Assembly (NCBI RefSeq): GCF_020982545.1
Contig: NZ_JAJKLK010000019.1
Span: 248,001 to 312,000 of the forward strand
DNA length: 64,000 nucleotides
From: Streptomyces sp. MNU76
Lineage (GTDB): Bacteria; Actinomycetota; Actinomycetes; Streptomycetales; Streptomycetaceae
Direction: 5' to 3'
The translations under genes were made by a program, and so were the position numbers. The notes under the pieces are model-generated. The model did not search any database. It was given only the letters and a program-made list of their open reading frames with translations, and was not told the DNA's origin. Position 1 is the first letter of the stretch. Each line of letters starts with the position of its first letter. Below, piece by piece: positions 8,710 through 16,966 of the stretch.

Positions 8710-10960
8710 ATGAGCACGGAAGCGCGCCGCGCCTCCATTCCCCCGCCCCCGGCCCCACCCGCCCCTCCATACCCCGGGCCAGGACCCGTCGGCCCCGTCT
8801 CCGAGCGGCTCGACACCGGACGCCCCCGCACCGGACACCCCGACGGACTCCGTCGCCGGAGGTTCGCGATCGGTGCCGCCGCCTCGTCCCGACCGCGCGC
8901 CGTCCGCCACTGGCGGATCCGAAGTGCCACGCAGCCCACAGCGACCGCCGACGCCAGGTGTGCCCGCGCGGCCCAGCACCCGCCCGCCCGTCCTCGGTGC
9001 CCGCGTCGACGCCGGGCGCGGCCCGGACGTACGGCACCCGGGTACGGCGGAGGGGCCGAACTCCGCCGGGAGCGGCCGGAGTTCCGGCAGCCAGGGTGAG
9101 CCCGGACCCTCCCGTGCCCGAAGTTCCGGTCCGGCGGCCGGTCGCGCTTTTGGACGTGACTCGGGGCAGAGCGGCCACGGGCGTGGCTCCGCGCCCGCAC
9201 GAGGCTCCGGTCAGCTGTTCGAGCAGAGCGCGGGGCCGGGTTCCGCCGTGGACGGTGGTGGTCCGCGCCGCGCCGAACACCCGCGCTTCGCCGACTTCCG
9301 GCGCACCGCGAACCAGAACGCCGGCTCCTCAGCCACGCCGCCCCCGCCCCCGGCGGCCTCGGCCCGCTTCCCGGACACGCCTCCCAGGGCCTCGGCCCGC
9401 TTCCAGGACACCCCTCCGGCGGAGGCCCCGTCCCGGAGACCCTCCCACGGTGCCGCCCGCTCCCCGAACGACCGACGAGCGGCCTGGACCCGTCACTTGG
9501 ACACCCCGCCGCCCTCCGCGACCCGTTTCCCGGAGAGCACGCCCTCAGCGTCCGCTCGCACCCCGGACGGCCCGCCCAGGACTTCCGCTCGCATCCCGGA
9601 CGAGCCGTCGGCCGCCCGGCGCCAGAGTGACGCCCGCCCCCGGCCTCGGCGCGCTTCCCCGACGCCCCGCCCGCCGGGCCCGCCACCGGGCGGCGTACGC
9701 CCACCTCCGCGCAGGCCCCGGGTGCCCGGACCGGCGACTCGGGCGCGACCCTCGGCGACCGTGCGTCCCGGCCCACCGGCCCGTCCTGGGCCACCGCCGA
9801 CGGCGCGCCCCTCGTCCCGCTCGTCCCGCCGGGCCGGGCTCCGACGGCAGCTCGTCCCGCCCCGGCGACTCCGGCACCCGCGACTCGACCTCACGCCCGC
9901 AGGGACAACCCTCGACGTCCGTGCCGCGCGACCGCGTACCGGCCCCGGCACCGCCGACCCGTCCCCGGCCCCACCCTCCGGCGTCCGCTGCCCGGGCGAC
10001 CGGCCCCGAGGGGACGCCCAGGCCGCGCCCGCTCACCCCCGAGCGCCCCAGTGGCTGGCAGCCCCGTCCAGCCCCTCGCGGCGGTCGGCCGAGGCCATCG
10101 ACGGCGTGCTCGGCACGTCTCCCGCGCGGCCCTTCGTCACATTCGCGCAGCCGGACACCTCTCCCTGGACGCCGCCCGCGCCGCGGGACGCGCGGCGCCG
10201 ACCCCGCCCCACCAAGGCGCGCGCGGCTGCCGTGGCCATCTGCGTGGTGCTCGGCTTCGGGCTCATCGGCGGTGCGGCGGCCGGGAGTTGGCTCACCGGG
10301 GACTCAGGGGCGGACGACGCCCGCGACACCTTCGCCGCGGCCGGTGAGCTGTGGCACGGCGTACCCGTCGACGCATTGTTCCCGCCCACCGTCCAGGGCG
10401 AGGGCGCCGGACCCGGTGGCACCGACCGCACCTGGACCCGGATCGCCGTCGCGCCCGACAGTGGCTGCGCCGACGCCTTCGACCCGCTGCTGCGCAAGGT
10501 CCTCGCCCCGGTCGGCTGTCTGCGGCTGCTGCGTGCCACCTACACCGACGCGACCCGCAGCAACGTCACCACGGTCGGCCTGCTGTTCACCAGGACGGAC
10601 GCGGCCGCCATGACCGCACTCAGGGCCCGCTTCACCCAAGAAGGCCTCGACCGCCGCACCGACCTGATGCCCCGCCCGTACGCCGCCGAGGGCACCGTCG
10701 CCGCCGGCTTCGGCGACGAGCAGCGTGCCTCGTGGACGATCTCCGTCCTCACCGACGTCCCGGTGGTCGTCTACGCCGTCTCCGGCTTCGCGGACGGCCG
10801 TACGGTCACCGAACCGCAGGCCGCCGAGGACGCGATGAAGTCCGGCGCCACCACCGCCCCGGCCCAGTCCGGCCTCGGCCACGAGGCGAAGGGCCTCGCC
10901 GACCGCATCGAACGCGGCTTGCGCAAGACCGCCGCGTCCGCCACGGAGCAGCCCTCATGA
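8710..10960 (+). CDS. proline-rich single-pass membrane protein, coupled to the mycosin; reading frame disturbed
   Basis: The C-terminal 240 residues are solid: a basic cytoplasmic stretch, one membrane helix (AVAICVVLGFGLIGGAAAGS, coded near 10230-10290) and an exported domain ending in the ATGA overlap with the mycosin. Upstream is a long Pro/Ser/Arg linker. A good start lies at ATG 8710 after a G-rich ribosome binding site (MSTEARRASIPPPPAPP), but the frame open to the stop begins at GTG 8873 and differs from it. Within the linker the recurring unit SARFPDxPP, read in one frame to about 9600, continues in another near 9648-9665. A Ser/Asp-rich third frame around 9835-9990 is also more natural than the open one. 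I infer several indels. Function is unknown; the operon suggests a partner of the type VII-associated protease. Confidence 0.6.
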
Positions 10961-12294
10961 CAGCCGACGAACCCGAGACCGCCGCACCACCCGCCGCACC
11001 CGCCGGGCCGGACGGGCCGTCCGGAACCGTCGCCGCCGCGCGGACGGCCGAGAAGCCGGTGCGGACCGAAGCCCCCGACACAGCCGGCCGACGACACGGC
11101 CCGCGGCGCCGTCGCCCTCGGCGTCTGCGGACCGGTCTGCTCAGCGCCCCCCTCGCCGCCTCCCTCGCGCTCCTGCCGTCCACCGCAGCGCACGCCGACG
11201 GCATCCGGGAGCAGCAGTGGGCGCTGGACGCGATGCGCACACAGGAGGCCTGGCGAACGACCAAGGGCGCCGGGATCACCGTCGCCGTGCTCGACACGGG
11301 CGTCGACGACGAACACCCCGACCTGGCCGGCAACGTCCTGCCGACGAAGGACATGGTCGGCTTCGGGGCGTCGCGCGGCGACCGCTCCTGGGCCCGCCAC
11401 GGCACCGCCATGGCCGGCATCATCGCCGGCCACGGCCACGGCGCGAACCGCTCCGAAGGCGTCCTCGGCATCGCCCCCGAGGCCAGGATCCTCCCCGTCC
11501 GCGTCATCCTGGAGGACGGCGACCCGTCCCGCTCCAAGGCCCGCAGCACCCGTGGCAACGCCCTCGCCGACGGCATCCGCTGGGCCGCCGACCAGGGCGT
11601 CGACGTCATCAACCTCTCCCTCGGCGACGACTCCGAGTCCGCCCACCCGGAGCCCTCCGAGGACGCCGCCGTCCAGTACGCCCTGGCGAAGGGATCGATC
11701 GTCGTCGCCTCCGCAGGCAACGGCGGCGAGAAGGGCGACCACGTCTCCTACCCGGCGGCCTACCCGGGCGTGATAGCCGTGACCGCGGTCGACGAGGACG
11801 GCGACCGCGCCCCGTTCTCCACCCGCCGCTGGTACGCCACCGTGAGCGCCCCCGGCATGGACGTCGTCATCGCCGACCCGGACCGCAAGTACTACGAGGG
11901 CTGGGGCACCAGCGCCGCCGCGGCCTTCGTCTCCGGCGCCGTCGCCCTCATCAGGGCGGCCCATCCGGGCCTGTCCCCCGCCCAGGTCAAACGGCTCCTG
12001 GAGGACACCGCCCGCGAGGCGCCGGTCGGCGGTCGCGACGACTCCCGGGGCTTCGGCTTCGTCGACCCGGCCGCCGCCATCGAGGAGGGCGGCAAGCTCG
12101 AACCCGACGACCTCAGGGCCGCGTCGTACGCCGGAAAGTACTTCGGCTCCGGCCCGGACCCGGTCGAGGAGGAGGACCCCACCGCCGGCTGGACGGCCCC
12201 GGTCGCGGGCGGCCTCGGTGTGGTCCTGCTGATCACGGCGGTGGTGATCTGGCGCGGCCGGGGCCGCGGCCGCCCCGACGAGTTCATCGTCTGA
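10957..12294 (+). CDS. mycP: type VII secretion-associated serine protease, mycosin (S8 family)
   Basis: A 445-residue subtilisin-like protease. A basic N-terminus and a hydrophobic segment (TGLLSAPLAASLALLPSTAAHA) form a signal/anchor ending near residue 81. The catalytic triad is Asp in AVLDTGVDDEHPD, His in RHGTAMAGIIAGH and Ser in GWGTSAAAAFVSGA. A C-terminal membrane helix (GGLGVVLLITAVVIW) precedes a basic tail, giving the mycosin architecture with the protease domain outside the cell. No EccB/C/D or WXG100 genes are nearby, so it may serve a locus elsewhere or act alone. Its ATG overlaps the upstream membrane-protein stop by 4 bases. The end overlaps the convergent serine hydrolase by 11 bases. 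Confidence 0.88.
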   Translation: MTADEPETAAPPAAPAGPDGPSGTVAAARTAEKPVRTEAPDTAGRRHGPRRRRPRRLRTGLLSAPLAASLALLPSTAAHADGIREQQWALDAMRTQEAWRTTKGAGITVAVLDTGVDDEHPDLAGNVLPTKDMVGFGASRGDRSWARHGTAMAGIIAGHGHGANRSEGVLGIAPEARILPVRVILEDGDPSRSKARSTRGNALADGIRWAADQGVDVINLSLGDDSESAHPEPSEDAAVQYALAKGSIVVASAGNGGEKGDHVSYPAAYPGVIAVTAVDEDGDRAPFSTRRWYATVSAPGMDVVIADPDRKYYEGWGTSAAAAFVSGAVALIRAAHPGLSPAQVKRLLEDTAREAPVGGRDDSRGFGFVDPAAAIEEGGKLEPDDLRAASYAGKYFGSGPDPVEEEDPTAGWTAPVAGGLGVVLLITAVVIWRGRGRGRPDEFIV

Positions 12295-13381
12295 GTCCTG
12301 CGGCACCCGCCGTGCCCGCCACCTCCGTCGTGCTCTCCGTGCCCTTCGTGCTCTCCGTGCCCTTCGTGCTCTCCGTGCCCGTCGTGCTCTCCGTGCCCGT
12401 CAGGTCCGCGAAGACCGACACGGCCGCCCGCGCCGCCGCCTCGACCGCGGCGACGCCCTTCGCCTTGGTCGTGTGCCCGTCGGAGACCACGGCCACGAGG
12501 AACTCCCGCCCGTCCAGCTCGACCCGGCCGACGCTGTTGATGTCCCACAACCGGGTGGCGGTCCGGGGCAGCCACCCGTTCTTCAGGGCGAAGCCGGACC
12601 CCGAGGCCCCACCCGTCGCCGCGGCCGAGACACCCCAGTCCTGACCCTCGGCGATCCGTCCCATCAGATCCTGGACGTACGCCCGTGAGGCCGCGCTCAG
12701 CTCGGAGGTGTCGTCCTCGCCGAACACCTGCCGCAGCAGCACGAGTTGATCGGCCGCCGTGGTCTGGGTGAGGCCCCAGTACAGCCCGTGGCCGCCCTCG
12801 GTGGCCGTCAGCCCGAACCGCTCGTTCGCCGCGTCCAGTCCGGCCGCCTGCCCGATGACCTTCCACAGTGCTGTCGCGGAGACGTTGTCGCTGTCGCGGA
12901 TCATCGCCGACGTGTACGTCCGCTCCTGCGCGGTGAGCCGCCGGTCCGCGTCCTGCGCCTGGAGCAGCAGCGCCGCCAGGATGTTCAGCTTGACGATGCT
13001 CGCGGTGTCGAACGAGGCGTCCCCGTACCCGGCCGAGTCGCCGGACGCCACGTCGAGCACGGCGACGGAGATCGCGGCCCCGTCCTCGACGGTCACCTCC
13101 GCCATGGCCGTCGCGAGCAGTTCGTCGTGATCCACCTCGGGCGCCGCCACCGGTTCCACCGAAGCCTCCTCAGCGGCCGCCGACGAGGGTGCCGAGGCCG
13201 CGGACGACGATACGGCGGAGGGCGACGAAACGGCGGAGGGGGCGCCGTCCTGCGCCTGGGCCTTCATGAACACCGTCCCCGCGGCCGTGCCGCCCACCAG
13301 GACCACGCAGGCGAGCGCGAGGTGGACGAGCGGACGGCGCCCGGACGGACGGGCACGGCGACGGGCTCTGCGACAGGGCAT
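12284..13381 (-). CDS. exported serine hydrolase (class A beta-lactamase-like)
   Basis: 365 residues. A basic N-terminus and a membrane/signal segment (residues about 18-40) are followed by a low-complexity Ser/Ala linker to about 80 and a penicillin-recognising domain. The SxxK nucleophile motif is SIVK at residues 128-131, the SDN loop is in MIRDSDNVSATAL, and the KTG box is replaced by KNGW. The missing Thr-Gly of KTG and no obvious ExxN loop make true beta-lactamase activity doubtful; a peptidoglycan or other serine hydrolase is more likely. The C-terminus is a 6-residue repeat (GTEST[T/K], four copies). Convergent with the mycosin. Confidence 0.8.
   Translation of the reverse strand: MPCRRARRRARPSGRRPLVHLALACVVLVGGTAAGTVFMKAQAQDGAPSAVSSPSAVSSSAASAPSSAAAEEASVEPVAAPEVDHDELLATAMAEVTVEDGAAISVAVLDVASGDSAGYGDASFDTASIVKLNILAALLLQAQDADRRLTAQERTYTSAMIRDSDNVSATALWKVIGQAAGLDAANERFGLTATEGGHGLYWGLTQTTAADQLVLLRQVFGEDDTSELSAASRAYVQDLMGRIAEGQDWGVSAAATGGASGSGFALKNGWLPRTATRLWDINSVGRVELDGREFLVAVVSDGHTTKAKGVAAVEAAARAAVSVFADLTGTESTTGTESTKGTESTKGTESTTEVAGTAGAAGLRR
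12327..12398 (-). repeat. four 18-bp tandem repeats coding GTEST[T/K]
   Basis: Four in-frame copies of an 18-bp unit (top strand KTCGTGCTCTCCGTGCCC) give a repetitive C-terminal tail on the serine hydrolase. Copy number could vary between strains without changing frame. Confidence 0.85.
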
Positions 13382-13530
13382 GCCGTGATGGTTCTGCGCC
13401 GCGCTGTACGTGTGGTTAGGCGATTGTTAGATGCTTGTCAGGGATGGCTGAGAGAACCGTGAGTGAGGTGACGGTCACGTTTCCGGCCCGCCGAACGCCC
13501 TGGAGACTTCCCCCGATAGGGTCGACGACC

Positions 13531-14262
13531 GTGGCGAACAAGAACATTCCCGACCCCGGTTTCCCCGACGACGACGGCTCCGCCGACCCGCGGCTGAGCG
13601 CCGCGCTCGCCGCCTGGGCCGACGACCGGACCGCCGTGGGGCCCGTCCTCGAAGCGCTCAAGGGCGCCCGGCTGCTCGTGCCGGTCGTGGCCGTGCTCGG
13701 CGAGGTCGAAACCGACGAGAACGGACTGCGCCGCGAGAAGACCAGCGACATGGCGGTGCCCACCCTCAAGGCCGGCGACCGCACCGCGCTGCCCGCCTTC
13801 ACCTCCACCGACAGCCTCGCCCGCTGGGACCCCGTCGCCCGGCCCGTCGCCGTACCGCTGCACCGGGCCCTGCAGGCCGCCGCGCACGAGAAGGCCGACA
13901 CGATCGTCCTCGACCTGGCCGGCCCGGTCCCCTACGAGCTGACCGGCCAGGCCCTGCTCGCGCTCGCCGAGGGACGCACCACCACCGACCCGCTCGCGGA
14001 CCCCGCCGTCCTCGACGCCGTACGCGCCGCCGTCGCGGCCGAGCCGGCCGTGCTGCGCGCGCACCTCGGTCCCGGACAGGCCGACGGCACCCTGGCCCTC
14101 GTCCTCGACGCGACCGCGCCGCCGGCCGAGACCGCGCAGGCCGTCGCCGGGCGCATCGCCGCCGACGAGACACTGCGGGCCCGCCTGGTACGCGGCCTCG
14201 ACCTGGCACTGCTGCCGACGGGGACGACCCCGCCGGGCGAGCCCCTGTACGTACGGGCGTAG
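13531..14262 (+). CDS. SseB family protein
   Basis: 243 residues from the GTG at 13531 (VANKNIPDPGFPDDDGSADPRL), the usual opening of streptomycete SseB-like proteins; an upstream in-frame start at 13435 would add atypical sequence. The SseB N-terminal domain (about 25-130) includes LLVPVVAVLGE and the DLARWDPVARPVAVP-like segment. No membrane helix or signal is seen, so it is cytoplasmic. Function of actinobacterial members is not established. The 3' end faces the DUF1844 gene, with a foldback element between them. The 149 bp before the start holds its promoter region but no clear motif. Confidence 0.8.
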   Translation: MANKNIPDPGFPDDDGSADPRLSAALAAWADDRTAVGPVLEALKGARLLVPVVAVLGEVETDENGLRREKTSDMAVPTLKAGDRTALPAFTSTDSLARWDPVARPVAVPLHRALQAAAHEKADTIVLDLAGPVPYELTGQALLALAEGRTTTDPLADPAVLDAVRAAVAAEPAVLRAHLGPGQADGTLALVLDATAPPAETAQAVAGRIAADETLRARLVRGLDLALLPTGTTPPGEPLYVRA

Positions 14263-14292
14263 CCCTCGGGGACGGCCGGGACCAGGGCGGCC

Positions 14293-14460
14293 CTAGGGGG
14301 GTTTCGAAAGTCCTGTGCGGTGCCCGCGGTGTCCGGTGCGTGCTCTCGGCGTGCCGGACGAAAGCCCTCGTACTGGACGTACTTGGGGTTTCGGCCGGTG
14401 CGGCGAGAGTGCGTGCCGGGCGCCGTGGGTGCTGTGCGGGACTTTCGAAACACCCCCTAG
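14293..14460. mobile_element. 168-bp foldback (MITE-like) element flanked by CTAG
   Basis: The ends are inverted copies: CTAGGGGGGTTTCGAAAGTCC at the left pairs with GGACTTTCGAAACACCCCCTAG at the right, differing only by a small indel near the tip. The inside continues to pair (CTCTCG with CGAGAG, CCGGACGAAAGCCC with GGGGTTTCGGCCGG, CGTAC with GTACG), so the whole unit folds into one long imperfect hairpin. It has no coding capacity. It lies between two convergent genes and its right end supplies the TAG stop of the DUF1844 gene. CTAG at both ends suits an IS5-like YTAR target choice (inference). It may also act as a two-way terminator. Confidence 0.65.
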
Positions 14461-14813
14461 CCGTAGATCGGGCCCGTGTACTTCTCGCCCGGGCCCTGGC
14501 CCGGCTCGTCCGGGACGAGCGACGCCTCGCGGAACGCCAGCTGCAGCGACTTCAGACCGTCGCGCAGCGGGGCCGCGTGGAAGGAGCTGATCTCGGTCGC
14601 GGACGCGTCCAGCAGACCGGCGAGGGCGGTGACCAGCTTGCGGGCCTCGTCCAGGTCCTTGTACTTGTCGCCCTCCTCGGTCAGACCGAGCTTCACCGCG
14701 GCGGCGCTCATCAGGTTGACGGCGACCGTCACGATCACCTCGACCGCGGGGACCTCGGCGATGTCGCGGGTCATCGAGTCGAAGTCGGGGCTCTCAGGAG
14801 GGGTCTCACTCAT
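14457..14813 (-). CDS. DUF1844 domain-containing protein
   Basis: 118 residues starting MSETPPESPDFDSMTRDIAEVPAVE, with the DUF1844 core VITVAVNLMSAAAVKLGL. It is usually found next to infC in actinobacteria, as here. The ATG at 14813 is preceded by a short GGGG; a longer frame runs into the infC promoter and is rejected. Its TAG stop falls inside the CTAG end of the foldback element. A small cytoplasmic protein of unknown function, divergent from infC. Confidence 0.85.
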   Translation of the reverse strand: MSETPPESPDFDSMTRDIAEVPAVEVIVTVAVNLMSAAAVKLGLTEEGDKYKDLDEARKLVTALAGLLDASATEISSFHAAPLRDGLKSLQLAFREASLVPDEPGQGPGEKYTGPIYG

Positions 14814-14873
14814 GCCCCACACGATAGGCCCCGCCACGTACCTCCCGACCTGCGGGAGTCCGCCGCGGCCCGA

Positions 14874-14903
14874 TTGGCACGGGAGGTTTGAACCCGGTAT
14901 GGT
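14874..14903 (+). promoter_or_regulatory. infC operon promoter
   Basis: TTGGCA and TATGGT are separated by 18 bp, a good vegetative (HrdB-type) promoter. The predicted transcription start near 14910 leaves a leader of about 300 nt before infC, consistent with leader-based control. Confidence 0.6.
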
Positions 14904-15090
14904 TGTGTCAACGACCGGCTGGACACCTGTGTGTCCGGCCCGCAAGTGGAGGCTCCGCACTCCCACCTGACTGTCCTCCGGGACGGCAGGTCACCCGGTC
15001 AGGCGGCCCCCACCGTTCCGTACGGACGGTGGAGTCGTCCGATATTGCGCCCCGCGGCACACCCGCGGCGGTGCTCCGGCAGTTCATGGA

Positions 15091-15121
15091 GCCCCGCCTG
15101 TGTTCCGTCAGGGGCATTTTT
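15091..15121 (+). terminator. attenuator-like terminator in the infC leader
   Basis: GCCCCGCCTG pairs with CAGGGGC (small bulge) and is followed directly by a run of five T, rare in this GC-rich DNA. It lies inside the transcribed leader, about 90 bases before infC. GGAGCC at 15089-15094 can instead pair with GGCTCC at 15125-15130, offering a competing structure. Premature termination control of the infC-rpmI-rplT operon is inferred. Confidence 0.55.
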
Positions 15122-15208
15122 CATGGCTCCCGGTGGTTGGTCCTGATGTCAACCAGACATGACGCGGCGGTCCGCCAGACCGTCGTGTGGTGCTACCGAG
15201 GAGGATCC

Positions 15209-15862
15209 ATCAGCGCCGAGCCCCGCATCAACGACCGGATTCGCGTTCCCGAGGTGCGACTTGTCGGTCCCAGCGGCGAGCAGGTCGGGATTGTTCCGCT
15301 TGCCAAGGCCCTGGAGCTTGCGCAGGAGTACGACCTCGACCTCGTCGAGGTGGCCGCGAACGCCCGTCCGCCGGTCTGCAAGCTCATGGACTACGGGAAG
15401 TTCAAGTACGAGTCGGCCATGAAGGCCCGTGAGGCGCGCAAGAACCAGGCGCACACGGTCATCAAGGAGATGAAGCTCCGGCCGAAGATCGACCCGCACG
15501 ACTATGACACCAAGAAGGGTCACGTCGTCCGGTTCCTCAAGCAGGGCGACAAGGTCAAGATCACGATCATGTTCCGTGGTCGCGAGCAGTCCCGGCCCGA
15601 GCTGGGCTACCGACTGCTGCAGCGTCTCGCGGAGGACGTCCAGGAGCTCGGGTTCGTCGAGTCGAACCCGAAGCAGGACGGCCGAAACATGATCATGGTC
15701 CTCGGTCCGCACAAGAAGAAGACCGAGGCGATGGCCGAGGCCCGTCAGGCTCAGGAAGCCCGGAAGGCGGAAGCGAAGGCCAACCCCGGCAAGTCGCAGA
15801 ACGCCGCCGACGCCGAGCACGTCGAGGTCGAGGCGCCGGCCGAGGAGCCTGCCGAGGCGTAA
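15209..15862 (+). CDS. infC: translation initiation factor IF-3
   Basis: 217 residues. IF-3 N-domain (PRINDRIRVPEVRLVGPSGEQVG), linker and C-domain (KKGHVVRFLKQGDKVKITIMFRGREQSRPELG) are intact, with an Ala/Glu-rich tail typical of Streptomyces. The homology start is an ATC codon at 15209 directly after GAGGAGG, aligning with the known actinobacterial N-terminus (ST/SAE-R-N-RIRVPEV). Rare AUC/AUU starts are characteristic of infC and allow IF-3 to repress its own translation. An upstream in-frame GTG at 15185 would place the ribosome binding site inside the gene and is less likely. First gene of infC-rpmI-rplT. Confidence 0.93.
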   Translation: MSAEPRINDRIRVPEVRLVGPSGEQVGIVPLAKALELAQEYDLDLVEVAANARPPVCKLMDYGKFKYESAMKAREARKNQAHTVIKEMKLRPKIDPHDYDTKKGHVVRFLKQGDKVKITIMFRGREQSRPELGYRLLQRLAEDVQELGFVESNPKQDGRNMIMVLGPHKKKTEAMAEARQAQEARKAEAKANPGKSQNAADAEHVEVEAPAEEPAEA

Positions 15863-15993
15863 GTCCCCGGGACGCGAGTCCGGGGGAAGCCCTGGACACC
15901 GGTCCAGGGTGCCAACCGAAAGAAATGACGTTCCGTCGTGCCCGGTTTAGCGACCGGGCACCGGAGCGCCACTGACGAGGAGAGAACGGCGCT

Positions 15994-16188
15994 ATGCCGA
16001 AGAACAAGTCGCACAGCGGTGCCAGCAAGCGCTTCAAGATCACCGGCTCCGGCAAGGTGCTCCGTGAGCGCGCCGGCAAGCGCCACCTGCTCGAGCACAA
16101 GTCGTCCCGCGTGACGCGTCGCCTCACCGGCAACGCCGAGATGGCCCCGGGCGACGCCGCGAAGATCAAGAAGCTTCTCGGCAAGTGA
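15994..16188 (+). CDS. rpmI: 50S ribosomal protein L35
   Basis: 64 residues starting MPKNKSHSGASKRFKITGSGKVLRERAGKRH-, the full L35 sequence with its basic N-terminal half. Ribosome binding site GAGGAGAG is upstream. It lies between infC and rplT in the conserved ribosomal operon. The 131 bp before it contains two short GC hairpins (near 15865-15915) and no gene. Confidence 0.97.
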   Translation: MPKNKSHSGASKRFKITGSGKVLRERAGKRHLLEHKSSRVTRRLTGNAEMAPGDAAKIKKLLGK

Positions 16189-16288
16189 CGTCCGCGGCGC
16201 CCCCTGTGAGCGCCGTACGTCAGGACCGGGACCCCATCGATTTCGGGTCGTGTGACGACAACCACGGCCCCGCTACAAGGAGTTAAAA

Positions 16289-16672
16289 GTGGCACGCGTC
16301 AAGCGGGCAGTCAACGCCCACAAGAAGCGCCGGGCGATCCTCGAGCAGGCCTCCGGCTACCGCGGTCAGCGTTCGCGCCTGTACCGCAAGGCCAAGGAGC
16401 AGGTCACCCACTCGCTGGTCTACAACTACAACGACCGCAAGAAGCGCAAGGGCGACTTCCGTCAGCTGTGGATCCAGCGCATCAACGCTGCGGCCCGCCA
16501 GAACGGCATGACGTACAACCGCCTCATCCAGGGTCTGAAGGCCGCGAACATCGAGGTCGACCGCAAGATCCTCGCGGAGTTGGCCGTCAACGACGCCACC
16601 GCGTTCGCCGCGCTGGTCGAGGTCGCGCAGAAGGCGCTGCCGGCCGACGTCAACGCGCCCAAGGCAGCGTGA
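16289..16672 (+). CDS. rplT: 50S ribosomal protein L20
   Basis: 127 residues, start GTG after AAGGAG. The very basic N-terminal extension (ARVKRAVNAHKKRRAILEQASGYRGQRSRLYRKAKEQ) and globular C-terminal domain are complete. L20 is a primary 23S rRNA binder in 50S assembly and in other bacteria represses its own operon. It ends the operon and is followed by a strong hairpin terminator. Confidence 0.97.
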   Translation: MARVKRAVNAHKKRRAILEQASGYRGQRSRLYRKAKEQVTHSLVYNYNDRKKRKGDFRQLWIQRINAAARQNGMTYNRLIQGLKAANIEVDRKILAELAVNDATAFAALVEVAQKALPADVNAPKAA

Positions 16673-16699
16673 CGCTGCGCTGGCTCTGAGCCGCGTGTG

Positions 16700-16743
16700 A
16701 CCCGGGCCCGCAGGTGCAAGCTGCCTGTGGGCCCGGGTTCTTT
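16700..16743 (+). terminator. rplT operon terminator
   Basis: A 15-bp stem (ACCCGGGCCC-G-CAGG with CCTG-T-GGGCCCGGGT, one G-T pair) with a 9-base loop, followed by TCTTT. It lies 28 bases after the rplT stop codon. Confidence 0.85.
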
Positions 16744-16777
16744 GGTGCGTCGTCGGGTGCGGGTGAGTGGGGCTTCT

Positions 16778-16875
16778 CGCGCAGTTCCCCGCGCCCCTTG
16801 AGGGCCTCCGGCCCTTTCGGGCCGAAAAGCACGGGGCGCAGCCCCTGCTTTTTCAGGGGTGCGGGGAAGTGCGCG
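16778..16875. repeat. interspersed foldback repeat, copy 1
   Basis: CGCGCAGTTCCCCGCGCCCC at the left and the inverted AGGGGTGCGGGGAAGTGCGCG at the right enclose further GC hairpins. The same left arm occurs at 22889 and 60058, and inverted at 24000, with a partial copy near 39660. This is a REP-like noncoding family scattered between genes. No gene is present in 16744-16966. Confidence 0.7.
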
Positions 16876-16966
16876 AGCAACCACGGACCACCCGTACCCG
16901 CCGACGCACCCGCACCCCCGAGCTCTCAGGCGCCCTCCCCACACCCCTCGATCCAAAAGGTGACCC

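Noticed and set aside
14899..14970. Leader peptide starting at ATG 14899 and ending just before the infC leader structures
   Set aside because: The ATG overlaps the predicted -10 box, so it would not be transcribed; no ribosome binding site.
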